In this document: positions 32,928 through 40,331 of the stretch, piece after piece
How positions within the stretch are numbered: position 1 is the stretch's first letter
How the letters are laid out: each line of letters opens with the position of its first letter
From: Caldisericota bacterium
Lineage (GTDB): Bacteria > Caldisericota > Caldisericia > Cryosericales > Cryosericaceae
Direction: 5' to 3'
DNA length: 41,577 bases
NCBI GenBank assembly: GCA_026390155.1
Contig: JAPLGL010000089.1
Coordinates: 1-41,577, forward strand
Notes under the pieces: generated by a model
Seen by the model: only the letters and a program-made list of their open reading frames with translations
What the model was told of the DNA's origin: nothing
Database searches by the model: none
Translations under genes and position numbers: made by a program

Positions 32928-33614
32928 TTATCTCTTGAAGCCGGGAATCTGGACATACTCGCTCGGCATGATGAGTTTGTTGGCCGATTTGAGGTCCTCT
33001 TCAGAAACGGGACGCGTTCCAGTGCATTTCACTTCTCTCGCCGCGTCCCAGAGTTTCCGCGTGAGTGCAAATGTGGGGACGCCACCCAGCTCGCTGCGCA
33101 CTTCGGGGTACTGCGAAGAACGATCCTCAAGCTGCAGCTCAATCATCCAGCGCTTGAATCCGATCGGACTCTCTGCAACGATATACACCTCTTCCTCGCC
33201 CAGGACATCGATATGATGCTCCATCTTCGCTGCAAAGAGCTGAGCTCCGACCCGGAGGCCCCTCTTGATGGCCAGGGTATGCAGGCTCATACCGAGTCTG
33301 TTCGTGACGTGGCGGCTGTTCACGATCCCCGCGATGACTCCATCGATGGAACCGACAAGCACGAATTCGTTGGCCACCCGATAGCGATACCATGCCAGCA
33401 CCTCGGAATACATGCGGGCAGCAACAATGTCATAGTAGTCGGCTGACACACCGATGAGAGGGTAAATGGTTCCAAGCAGGATGCCGGTCTCCTCGCGTCT
33501 CGCCTCACGGACAACCATCTTCTCCCCGGAAGCAAGCGTAATGACTTTGCTCGGATAGGGCTTGAGTGGAATCTCCGGTGGTCTGAGTTTCTTCTCCAAC
33601 TCATCAATAGCCAT
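32928..33614 (-). CDS. GNAT-like acetyltransferase-fold protein
   Basis: The protein has 228 residues. After an N-terminal Pro/Lys-rich stretch, VVREARREETGILLGTIYP leads into a GNAT-like core with EFVLVGSIDGVIAGIVN and HTLAIKRGLRVGAQLFAAKMEHHID, then EEVYIVAESPIGFKRWM. The canonical R/Q-x-x-G-x-G/A loop is only partly kept (RGLRVGA), so CoA binding is uncertain. AAGGAGG precedes the start at 33614. It is the first full-length gene of the promoter at 33.8 kb and lies three bases before the thiolase-like gene. I cannot name the substrate. Confidence 0.65.
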   Translation of the reverse strand: MAIDELEKKLRPPEIPLKPYPSKVITLASGEKMVVREARREETGILLGTIYPLIGVSADYYDIVAARMYSEVLAWYRYRVANEFVLVGSIDGVIAGIVNSRHVTNRLGMSLHTLAIKRGLRVGAQLFAAKMEHHIDVLGEEEVYIVAESPIGFKRWMIELQLEDRSSQYPEVRSELGGVPTFALTRKLWDAAREVKCTGTRPVSEEDLKSANKLIMPSEYVQIPGFKR

Positions 33615-33705
33615 GATGTACCTCCTTCTGCGCGGCTGCTTGAGCCATCGCATCACATGAATCCCGGGTCTTCGCGCACAAAACGATCTGCCGTACGTCC
33701 ATCAT
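33604..33705 (-). CDS. Possible 33-residue leader ORF overlapping the GNAT-like gene
   Basis: ATG at 33705 follows AAGAGGAGATGATCTC and the frame runs 33 codons, ending at TGA 33604-33606, eleven bases inside the GNAT-like gene in another frame. It begins MMDVRQIVLCAKT. No family recognised. A second mini-ORF of 16 codons (33760-33710, MENTKPWFRE) with GGAGGAG lies just before it. Together they may be upstream regulatory ORFs; chance is not excluded. Confidence 0.3.
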   Translation of the reverse strand: MMDVRQIVLCAKTRDSCDAMAQAAAQKEVHHGY

Positions 33706-33806
33706 GAGATCATCTCCTCTTAGGGGGCTCCTCGCGAAACCAAGGTTTCGTATTCTCCATCGTACCCGTCTCCTCCGATGTAAACAGCGTTTGCGGGAAT
33801 AGTCGA

Positions 33807-33834
33807 ATTATATGCATGGTTGTATACAAGTCAA
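33807..33834 (-). promoter_or_regulatory. Promoter of the catabolic operon with GntR-type operator
   Basis: On the minus strand TTGACT (33834-33829) and a perfect TATAAT (33812-33807) are 16 bases apart. Between them lies TTGTATACAA (33820-33829), the core of the known Bacillus gnt operator (ACTTGTATACAAGT). A GntR protein bound here would block RNA polymerase. It also lies near the divergent cupin gene. Confidence 0.75.
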
Positions 33835-33968
33835 GAAAGCCGGGTTACTGCTCAGCCTGTTGGTGGACTGGATTAGGTGGACCGATGCGCCATTGCATTA
33901 ACACAGCAAATCCCGCATACTGTGGGCACTGCATCTCAGGAGAATCCTGGTCGGCAAAGGAGATCCAT

Positions 33969-34319
33969 ATTCATATCACACGCATCTGGGCTGATGAATC
34001 AGGTGAGTCTCACTATCAGGATGTCGAGATCGTCCTGGTCCCATCTGGACCTTTGGGATGGATGTCCTCTCCCCTTCCCGTGGCGTCAATGATTCTTCGT
34101 GAGAACGAGCCAGGATACGACTATGATTGGCATGTCGCACCCCGAAGACAATACATCGTCATGCTGGCGGGTTCCGTAGAAATTCAGGTGTCTGATGGAG
34201 AATCCAGGACATTCGGACCCGGTGACATCGTTCAGATGGAGGATGTCACCGGCAAGGGACACAAGTCCTGGTCCCCCGACAGCAACCCCAGGAGATCGCT
34301 CTTTCTAACACTGCCTTAA
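33969..34319 (+). CDS. Cupin-domain protein, probably with a non-standard ATT start
   Basis: About 116 residues if translation starts at ATT 33969. The domain begins IHITRIWADESGESHYQDVEI, and the cupin core is visible: YDYDWHVAPRRQYIVMLAGSVEIQV (H-x-x-P-R-R-Q-Y...G-x-V-E) and FGPGDIVQMEDVTGKGH. Relatives normally start M-x-I-T-R-I. AAAGGAG lies six bases before the ATT, while no ATG or GTG is at that place. The track's start at 33816 adds a Cys-rich stretch without homology. Either a rare ATT start or a recent ATG-to-ATT change is likely. It is divergent from the catabolic operon. Substrate is unknown. Confidence 0.65.
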   Translation: MHITRIWADESGESHYQDVEIVLVPSGPLGWMSSPLPVASMILRENEPGYDYDWHVAPRRQYIVMLAGSVEIQVSDGESRTFGPGDIVQMEDVTGKGHKSWSPDSNPRRSLFLTLP

Positions 34320-34636
34320 CGATCAAATCCTGCTTTTCCTTTTGGGATCTCTTTCAAGGAAGCAAACCCGTGAAACCGTTGCGGTTCGTCCGCACGGTTC
34401 GCTTGGATTGGGGGATACAACTCGAACTTGTCATCCGCGCTCCTTCGGGTTTCCTGAATAATATAGAAGGGGGACATATGCGCCGAAGTGCCAACAATCC
34501 ATACTCGTCTTAGTCTTTTCCTAACGCTTTACGTCTTCATGCTTTCTTCACTATCTCACGATTTGCCTCTTGACATTCATGTGTAACTTAATATTATTCA
34601 TGTGCAGGTGAGCAAAATTCTACCAGGAGGCACGAG
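34320..34636. other. AT-richer intergenic region, end of the low-GC segment
   Basis: The 317 bases after the cupin gene hold a hairpin at 34374-34399 (AACCGTTGCGG/CCGCACGGTT, one bulged T), a possible 11-codon ORF at about 34479, and the strong promoter at 34570. No convincing gene. Base composition changes back to GC-rich at its right end. Confidence 0.5.
34570..34597 (+). promoter_or_regulatory. Strong promoter of the DUF4097 operon
   Basis: Perfect TTGACA (34570-34575) and TATTAT (34592-34597) are 16 bases apart, 40 bases before the 42-residue gene. It is one of the best promoter matches in the window. Confidence 0.75.
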
Positions 34637-34765
34637 ATGACTGACACGACGACGAGATTGATGGACATGGTGTACGATGGCAGGCTGGATATGAGAACGG
34701 CGGCGGCGCTGTTCAACGTCGTCTGGACGGTCAGCGGCAAGCGTGAGTACATCATCAGGGACTGA
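34637..34765 (+). CDS. Small hypothetical protein (42 residues), first in the DUF4097 operon
   Basis: This gene is too short for the ORF track. ATG 34637 follows CCAGGAGG at ideal spacing, right after a strong promoter. The peptide starts MTDTTTRLMDMVYDGRLDMR and ends SGKREYIIRD. The amphipathic beginning resembles the 'M-x-x-G-K/R-L' SHOCT-like helices found at the start of the next two genes' products. Function unknown. The next gene starts 27 bases later. The position and ribosome site make a real gene likely. Confidence 0.65.
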   Translation: MTDTTTRLMDMVYDGRLDMRTAAALFNVVWTVSGKREYIIRD

Positions 34766-34792
34766 CCAACTATCAGCAACCGGGAGGAACAA

Positions 34793-35188
34793 ATGTCGCA
34801 AGAACACGAGAAGATCGAACGCATGGCCCAGCAAGGCAAACTCTCACGCGCCGAAGCAGATGAACTGATCGCGACGCTAGAGCCGCAAGATTCCGGGCGG
34901 TCCCGTCCACCCATCCAAGGGGCGCAGCCTCGCACACGCCGGACGTTCCGGATCCACGTTGACGAAGCCAACGGAGAACATGTCGACCTCGGATTTCCCA
35001 TGGCGCTCGTGGGCGTCGGCCTGAACATCCTCGCCCGCAGGGGCAAGGCGACCATTGACGTCGACGGCAAGGAAGTTCCCATCGACATCGAGGAAATCAG
35101 GCGCCTGATCTCGGACCCTGCTTTCGTTGGTGAACTGATGAACGTCCACACGGGCGACGGAGCCAGCGTCGTTCTCAGCATCGAGTGA
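34793..35188 (+). CDS. SHOCT-like regulatory protein
   Basis: The protein has 131 residues. An N-terminal SHOCT-like helical hairpin (IERMAQQGKLSRAEADELIATLE) is followed by a Pro/Arg linker and a domain with RTFRIHVDEANGEHVDLGFPMAL and IDVDGKEVPIDIEEIRRLI. Such proteins accompany DUF2089/DUF4097 genes. Possible role is a cytoplasmic sensor or assembly factor; none is established. GGGAGGAAC precedes the start, and the DUF2089 gene follows after seven bases. Confidence 0.7.
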   Translation: MSQEHEKIERMAQQGKLSRAEADELIATLEPQDSGRSRPPIQGAQPRTRRTFRIHVDEANGEHVDLGFPMALVGVGLNILARRGKATIDVDGKEVPIDIEEIRRLISDPAFVGELMNVHTGDGASVVLSIE

Positions 35189-35195
35189 CGCTGTC

Positions 35196-35606
35196 ATGAA
35201 GCGCCTGCCGACGACATGCCCGTCCTGCGGGTCACAGCTGGAGATTGCCGAGCTGCACTGCCCAGCCTGCGGCACGACGGTGCGAGGAACGTACCCGCTC
35301 GACCGGTTCGCGGCCCTGTCCGCCGAGGATGAGCAGTTCCTGCTGACCTTCCTGGCCGCCCGCGGAAACCTGAAAGAAGTCCAGGACCGCCTGGACCTGT
35401 CCTATCCGACCGTGCGCGGCCGTCTGGACAGGGTACTTGGCGCACTGGGACTGGCAGGCGATGACAAGACCGCTGAGAGGATCACACGCAAGCCCGACGT
35501 CATGGACCTGCTGGACAAGCTGGAAGCTGGCGACCTGAGTGTCGACGCGGTCCTGAAAACCATCAAGGGAGGGAGCGATGAACCGGGCGACGGAACGACT
35601 GAGTGA
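35196..35606 (+). CDS. DUF2089 zinc-ribbon/HTH protein
   Basis: The protein has 136 residues. The zinc ribbon CPSCGSQLEIAELHCPACG at the N terminus is followed by a helical region and a helix-turn-helix-like segment, NLKEVQDRLDLSYPTVRGRLDRVL, typical of DUF2089 proteins, which are predicted DNA-binding regulators. A terminal helix (MDLLDKLEAGDLSVDAVLKTIK) resembles SHOCT. It overlaps the DUF4097 gene by 29 bases. The gene probably controls this operon, by inference. Confidence 0.85.
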   Translation: MKRLPTTCPSCGSQLEIAELHCPACGTTVRGTYPLDRFAALSAEDEQFLLTFLAARGNLKEVQDRLDLSYPTVRGRLDRVLGALGLAGDDKTAERITRKPDVMDLLDKLEAGDLSVDAVLKTIKGGSDEPGDGTTE

Positions 35607-36558
35607 GCTGAAGGACAAGGGGCTCATCACCCAGGAACAGTACGACGAGTTGCTGGCGGCTCTCGGAACGGTCGAGAACGGGCTGCTGGAGGCCCCCTCG
35701 ACGTCTCCTGTGCTCGTCGAGCCTGTGCTGCCGACCGCCCCCGTACAGCCATTGGCTCCCACGTCCCCTCTGCAGGTTGTGGGCGGAAGTCTGACCGTGC
35801 GTCTGATTTCCGAAGACCTGCTCGTGCGTGGTGTGCAGGGACTCCCGGCGGTTCGGGTCGTGCGGGGCCAGTCGAGCATCCATACGCATCAAAGCGGCAA
35901 CAACGTCGAGATCGAGTCAGGACTGACCGCGGGGGAATTCCATGGCTTTTCGTTCAGCTTCGGCTTTGGCAGCAATGGCGATCCTGTAGAACTTGAGGTT
36001 CCTGCCGGCATGCCATGCGAGCTCAAAACTGTGTCCGGTGACATCACGGTCATCGATCTTCAGGGCGAAGCCGTCGTGCGCAGCGTGTCTGGCGAGATCG
36101 ATGCCAACCAGATGGCACGCCTCAGGTCTGCACAGTCGACGTCGGGCGACGTCGACCTGGACGAGTGCATCGTCGATGGTGACGTCATCAGCAAGTCGGG
36201 CGACGTCGACATCCGGAACTCGACCGTGCGTGGCATGATCAAGTCCTATTCGGGAGACGTGTCCGTCCTCAACACTGTCCTGAACGATGCCGACGTCCTC
36301 AGTTTCAGCGGGGATGTCAGCCTGGAAGGTGTCACCGTCCAGGGTGGCGCACGCCTGAAGACAACGAGCGGCGACGTGAGCGCAGAACTCGACCAGCACG
36401 ACGTTATGGTGGACGTCGAGACGCGGTCGGGCGAGGCGACGGTCAGAGGGCCGGGCGTCGACGTGGAGGTCCAGCGGAAGCGCATTCCCGTGGGCCTGGC
36501 GACCGTCGAACTCTCGGTGCGTACCGGCAGCGGCGATATCGAGGTACGACTGACGTAG
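35578..36558 (+). CDS. DUF4097 beta-helix protein
   Basis: The protein has 326 residues. A SHOCT-like N-terminal hairpin (ERLSELKDKGLITQEQYDELLAAL) and a Pro-rich linker precede a long run of beta-strand repeats with 'SGDVxxxx' turns: CELKTVSGDITV, RSAQSTSGDVDL, SKSGDVDIRN, SYSGDVSVLN, SFSGDVSLEG, TTSGDVSAEL, TRSGEATVRG and TGSGDIEVRL. This is the DUF4097/adhesin-like parallel beta-helix. No signal peptide or membrane helix is visible, so it appears cytoplasmic. AGGGAGG precedes the start. A terminator follows. Confidence 0.88.
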   Translation: MNRATERLSELKDKGLITQEQYDELLAALGTVENGLLEAPSTSPVLVEPVLPTAPVQPLAPTSPLQVVGGSLTVRLISEDLLVRGVQGLPAVRVVRGQSSIHTHQSGNNVEIESGLTAGEFHGFSFSFGFGSNGDPVELEVPAGMPCELKTVSGDITVIDLQGEAVVRSVSGEIDANQMARLRSAQSTSGDVDLDECIVDGDVISKSGDVDIRNSTVRGMIKSYSGDVSVLNTVLNDADVLSFSGDVSLEGVTVQGGARLKTTSGDVSAELDQHDVMVDVETRSGEATVRGPGVDVEVQRKRIPVGLATVELSVRTGSGDIEVRLT

Positions 36559-36584
36559 TTCTCCTTCCGAAAAGGAATCACCTG

Positions 36585-36607
36585 CCCCCGGTTCTCGCAG
36601 CCGGGGG
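36585..36607 (+). terminator. Hairpin after the DUF4097 operon
   Basis: CCCCCGG and CCGGGGG form a 7-bp GC stem with a 9-base loop, 27 bases after the stop, followed by TTCG. The T-run is poor. Confidence 0.6.
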
Positions 36608-36626
36608 TTCGCGGTCTTGAACAGAG

Positions 36627-36659
36627 TGTAACATTTCGGAACCGTCCCGAAGTGTTGCA
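36627..36659. repeat. Third copy of the TGTAACA...AACCGTC...TGTTGCA inverted repeat
   Basis: TGTAACA, TTTCGG, AACCGTC, CCGAAG, TGTTGCA: same ends, same AACCGTC centre and same TCGG/CCGA inner arms as the two copies at 5873-5934. One base differs in the right end. A DSRFRGND-type fragment (CCCCGCATCCGCGGGCACGA) follows at about 36681. Confidence 0.75.
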
Positions 36660-36797
36660 GCTGTACCACGACGTATAGGTCCCCGCATCCGCGGGCACGA
36701 CGGGAAGCAGGGGAACCTCCGCTGATGGGCTGAGGCTGTCACACCTTCCGCGACGTTCTCAGGTATACTGTCAGTACCCTGATCCGTGGAGGAACCA

Positions 36798-38666
36798 ATG
36801 CTGGCCGACGACACCAACCTGAGCGTATGCGCATATGACTGTCCCGACTCGTGCGGCATGGTCGCAACCTGCAGGGACGGGCGGCTCGTGGAGCTGGAGG
36901 GGCGAAAGGACAATCCGTACACGCGCGGCTTCATCTGTCACAAAGGGCGCCGCTGGGTCCGTGACCTGCGCGGCCGGGACCGCCTGACGTCGCCTCTCCT
37001 GCGCCGCAACGGCAAGTTCGTCCCGATCGGCTGGGACGAGGCCCTGGACATGACAGCACGGGCAATCCAGTTGGCCGTCCAGCTTCATGGGCATCAGTCC
37101 TTCCTCTTCTACGAGGGTTCCGGAAATCTGCTCATGGGCAACAAGGTCCAACGCCTCCTTCCCCTGATGCTGGGGGGCGGAACCATGGCCACAGGGTCAC
37201 TGTGCAGCTCCGAGGGCAAGGCCGGGCTCGCCCGGAGCTACGGAACGGTCGGCCGCGACCAGCCGTCCGCAGCACTGAAGAGCAAGTCCATCCTGTTGTG
37301 GGGTCGCAATCCGGCTGAAAACAGCGTCCACTTCCTTGCCATTCTTCACGACGCACGCCGAGCGGGAGCCCGCATTGGGACGATCGAGGTCCGCGCCACA
37401 CCCACTACAGAGGCCAGTGACTCCGCGTGGATCGTGCGGCCGGGTTCCGACCTGACGCTGGCACTGTACCTGTGCCATGAGGCTGTCCTCCTCCATGGTG
37501 AGCCACAGACGCCCTATGAGGGATACGAGCTGTTCAGGCAGGCGTGTCTAATGGTGTCCGCGGAGGACGCGCAGTTGGCGACCGGCCTCTCGGCCGAAGC
37601 GCTGCATGCACTCGTCAGCTTCGTGGTGGACCAGCCACCCCTCAGCATCTGGATGGGCGTCGGTCTTCAGCGGACACAGTGGGGAGCCGACCTGGTCCAT
37701 ACCATCGACACGCTGGGATTTCTGCTGGGCAATCACGGCATCCTGGGCGGCGGCGTGTGGTTCGAGCTGGGCGACGACGGTCTTCTGCCAAACGACTTTG
37801 CAGTCGTGCACGGCGCTCAGACCCGCCTGATGTCGCGTCCCAGCCTGGGAGCATCACTGCTGGAAGCCGAACCGCCCGTTGAGGCGGCGATGTTCGTACG
37901 GGGCAACCCCGCTTCGCAGAACCCGGACGCCGGCAAGGTGCTGCAATTCCTGAAGCAGTGCCCCTTCTCGGTTTGCCTGGACTGGCACATGAGCGTGACC
38001 GCCCGCGCCTGCTCGCTCGTCCTGCCGATCACCGTTTTCCTGGAACGCGGTGGCGACTATGTCATGAGTTATTTTCACGACCTGCTGCAGAAGACGACGA
38101 GGACGGCGGAACCGCCTGAGGGTGTGCGCGACGAGCTGGACATCGTCCGGGACGTCGCACTGCGCCTTGGGCTGCCAGACCGGTTCACCGCCGAAATGAC
38201 GCGGCTCGCGGATGTCGAGAGTGATCCCCGGCTGACGCCCGTGGGGCCGGGCATGTGGCGCCTCGCGGAAGCGCCGCGCATCCGGGGCACCTTCCACTTC
38301 CCCTCCACCGTGCCCAGCGTGCCATCTGAACCGGGAATGCTCCGGCTCATCACGGTCCACGTGCGTGACTACATCAATGGCATCGACCCGGCACAGGCTC
38401 GGGTACGTGTCCTGCCTCCCGTGGCTGCAGTGTCGACGAAGCTTGCGCGCGAACACGGCCTGACCGAGGGGCAGAGGATGACCCTGCGCAACGCACTGGG
38501 TTCGCTGGATGTGCGCATCCATCTGGACAAGAGCATCGCTGAGGAGACCATTGTGCTGGCGCAGGGAGTGGAGGGCGTCAACGTGCTCGTGGCTCCCGGA
38601 CTCACGGCGAATGGCAACTCCTGCATCAACGACACCTGGGTCCTGCTCGAGCCAGTGCAGCACTGA
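36798..38666 (+). CDS. Molybdopterin oxidoreductase of the DMSO-reductase superfamily
   Basis: The protein has 622 residues. Near the N terminus C11, C15, C19 and C47 (VCAYDCPDSCG ... GFICHKG) form the 4Fe-4S ligand set. Family features follow: RLTSPLLRRNGKFVPIGWDEALDM, ILLWGRNPAENS, GVWFELG region GNHGILGGG, FVRGNPASQNPDAGKV and a C-terminal molybdopterin dinucleotide domain (LTEGQRMTLRNALGSLDVRI, NGNSCINDT). The start at 36798 follows GGAGG. No twin-arginine signal is seen, so it is probably cytoplasmic. The substrate cannot be assigned, and no electron-transfer partner is adjacent. The DUF349 gene starts 17 bases later. Confidence 0.88.
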   Translation: MLADDTNLSVCAYDCPDSCGMVATCRDGRLVELEGRKDNPYTRGFICHKGRRWVRDLRGRDRLTSPLLRRNGKFVPIGWDEALDMTARAIQLAVQLHGHQSFLFYEGSGNLLMGNKVQRLLPLMLGGGTMATGSLCSSEGKAGLARSYGTVGRDQPSAALKSKSILLWGRNPAENSVHFLAILHDARRAGARIGTIEVRATPTTEASDSAWIVRPGSDLTLALYLCHEAVLLHGEPQTPYEGYELFRQACLMVSAEDAQLATGLSAEALHALVSFVVDQPPLSIWMGVGLQRTQWGADLVHTIDTLGFLLGNHGILGGGVWFELGDDGLLPNDFAVVHGAQTRLMSRPSLGASLLEAEPPVEAAMFVRGNPASQNPDAGKVLQFLKQCPFSVCLDWHMSVTARACSLVLPITVFLERGGDYVMSYFHDLLQKTTRTAEPPEGVRDELDIVRDVALRLGLPDRFTAEMTRLADVESDPRLTPVGPGMWRLAEAPRIRGTFHFPSTVPSVPSEPGMLRLITVHVRDYINGIDPAQARVRVLPPVAAVSTKLAREHGLTEGQRMTLRNALGSLDVRIHLDKSIAEETIVLAQGVEGVNVLVAPGLTANGNSCINDTWVLLEPVQH

Positions 38667-38683
38667 AGCGGAAGGCCAAACCT

Positions 38684-40267
38684 GTGACCGCCGTGGCGCC
38701 CACCGCGAAGAGCAGCGTTCCCCGCACCAGCCGGGCGGACCCCTCCCTGGAGGTCATCTCCTACGCCGTCGCCGCCCTGGCAAACGCCTATGCCGAAGCA
38801 CCAGACAAGGCGAAGCTGCTGCCGAGGCTGACAGCCGCCATCATCCGTGTCGCTGCCCTGACCGGCCCTGCTGAAGCCGAGGAGCAGCTTGCCCGTCTCG
38901 CAAGCATGCAGAAGGAAGCCACCCGCCTCGCGGAGCAGCACCTGGAGCGCAAGAAGCAGCTCTCGTCGACAGCCATGGCTCTGGCCCCGTCCACCGACTG
39001 GAAAGACACGCGGTCAGCGCTCGACCGGCTGATGCACGAGTGGCGCCTGACCGGCTGGTCGGACGACACAGCGACCACTCCCTTCCGAACGGCGTTCAAC
39101 GATGCCATCGCGAACTTCACGCGACGGCAGGAGCAGTGGTTCGACGAACAGCGCATGCGCGGCGCCCCCATCCATGAGTACCGCGAGTACCTGTGTACGC
39201 GCGCCGAGCAGCTGCTGGACGAAACGGACGACACGATGTGGGCAGCAGCCAGCGAGCGCCTTAGGCAGCTGGTCCAGTTGTGGAAAAGGACAACCCGGCA
39301 GGAGGAAGACCCCACGCTGTCGGCGCGCTTCTTTGCCGCCCAGCGCGCCTTCGAGGCGCACCGGGACGCCTGGTACGACGCCAACCATGCGCGCAAGGAG
39401 CAGCTGCTCCACCGCATCGAGTATTTGACGGATGCCACGAGCGGACTCGTATGGGAAGCGGCGCGGCGCGAAGTGGCGGACATCGAGGAGCACGACTGGC
39501 GCGACGCAGGACAGCTGCCCCACGACCAGCATGAGATCATGGAACGCGAACTGCGCCGCGCCCTAGCCGCCTTCCATGCCCGCCAGAGTGAAGCGGAGCA
39601 CGAAGCCCTCAAGCAGAAGGAGAAGGTCGTCGCCCGCATCCAGGCGCTGGCTCAGCGTCCCCTGGACAACTGGAAGGCGACGCGCGCCGTCCTACTCGAG
39701 CTGCAGCAGGCATACATGGACGTCGGTCCTGTCGCAACGAGCAGCGAAACCGACCTGCTGCAGGCATACAGCGTGGCCTGCCAGGCTGTCTTCAGCAGGT
39801 TGGGAACGCTGCGGGGCAACAGTGTGGAAAAGCGAAGCGACGTCATCCGCCTTATCCGAGACCTGAGCGAGAAGGCGGGCAAGGGTGTCTCATGGCGCGA
39901 TGCCCGGGAGAAGGTCCTGGTCCTCCAGAAGCAGTATGTCGGAGCCGGTCCGGTCGCACACGCCGAAGGCGAAGGCCTGTGGCAGGAGTATCGTGCCGCC
40001 TGCGACCACTTCTTCGAACTCTACCGCTCGTGGACCGGCGAGAACGTCGGGGCCAGGGAACAGCTGTGTGTCCAGGCGGAAGCACTGATGGAGGAGCGCG
40101 ACCCCTTCGAGGCCAAGGAGAAAGCCAAGAAGCTCCAGCAGCGGTGGAAGTTCTCGGGGCCCGTACCGCCCGAAGAGGACGAGTCGCTGTGGACCCGCTT
40201 CAGCGAGGCTGTCGACAAGGTCTTCGAGCGAGCCCGCGCCGAGTGGGAGGACACCCACGGCACCTGA
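38684..40267 (+). CDS. DUF349 helical-repeat protein
   Basis: The protein has 527 residues from a GTG preceded by GAAGG. It is almost all helical and built of about six DUF349 repeats of 70-75 residues. Repeat cores are WKDTRSALDRLMHEWRLTG, WKATRAVLLELQQAYMDVGP, WRDAREKVLVLQKQYVGAGP and FEAKEKAKKLQQRWKFSGP, each followed by a second helix with E-x-x-L-W-x-x-(F/Y). DUF349 proteins occur across bacteria without a settled function. The likely coiled-coil regions suggest an RNA- or protein-binding scaffold. It probably shares the transcript of the upstream oxidoreductase. Confidence 0.85.
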   Translation: MTAVAPTAKSSVPRTSRADPSLEVISYAVAALANAYAEAPDKAKLLPRLTAAIIRVAALTGPAEAEEQLARLASMQKEATRLAEQHLERKKQLSSTAMALAPSTDWKDTRSALDRLMHEWRLTGWSDDTATTPFRTAFNDAIANFTRRQEQWFDEQRMRGAPIHEYREYLCTRAEQLLDETDDTMWAAASERLRQLVQLWKRTTRQEEDPTLSARFFAAQRAFEAHRDAWYDANHARKEQLLHRIEYLTDATSGLVWEAARREVADIEEHDWRDAGQLPHDQHEIMERELRRALAAFHARQSEAEHEALKQKEKVVARIQALAQRPLDNWKATRAVLLELQQAYMDVGPVATSSETDLLQAYSVACQAVFSRLGTLRGNSVEKRSDVIRLIRDLSEKAGKGVSWRDAREKVLVLQKQYVGAGPVAHAEGEGLWQEYRAACDHFFELYRSWTGENVGAREQLCVQAEALMEERDPFEAKEKAKKLQQRWKFSGPVPPEEDESLWTRFSEAVDKVFERARAEWEDTHGT

Positions 40268-40270
40268 CCC

Positions 40271-40317
40271 TCAATTGTGAATCCCATGGTGTCAGACACC
40301 ATGGGATTCACAATTGA
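40271..40317. repeat. 47-nt palindrome with 23-bp perfect arms
   Basis: TCAATTGTGAATCCCATGGT... pairs perfectly with its inverse around a single central A, with TGGTGTC-A-GACACCA at the centre. It sits between convergent genes, four bases after the DUF349 stop. It lacks a T-run, so a dispersed palindromic element is at least as likely as a terminator. Confidence 0.8.
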
Positions 40318-40331
40318 CACATTGCTAGGTG

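Noticed and set aside
34479-34514. 11-codon ORF after a GGGGGACAT stretch
   Set aside because: Too short and unconserved as far as can be seen; the region better serves as leader/intergenic DNA.
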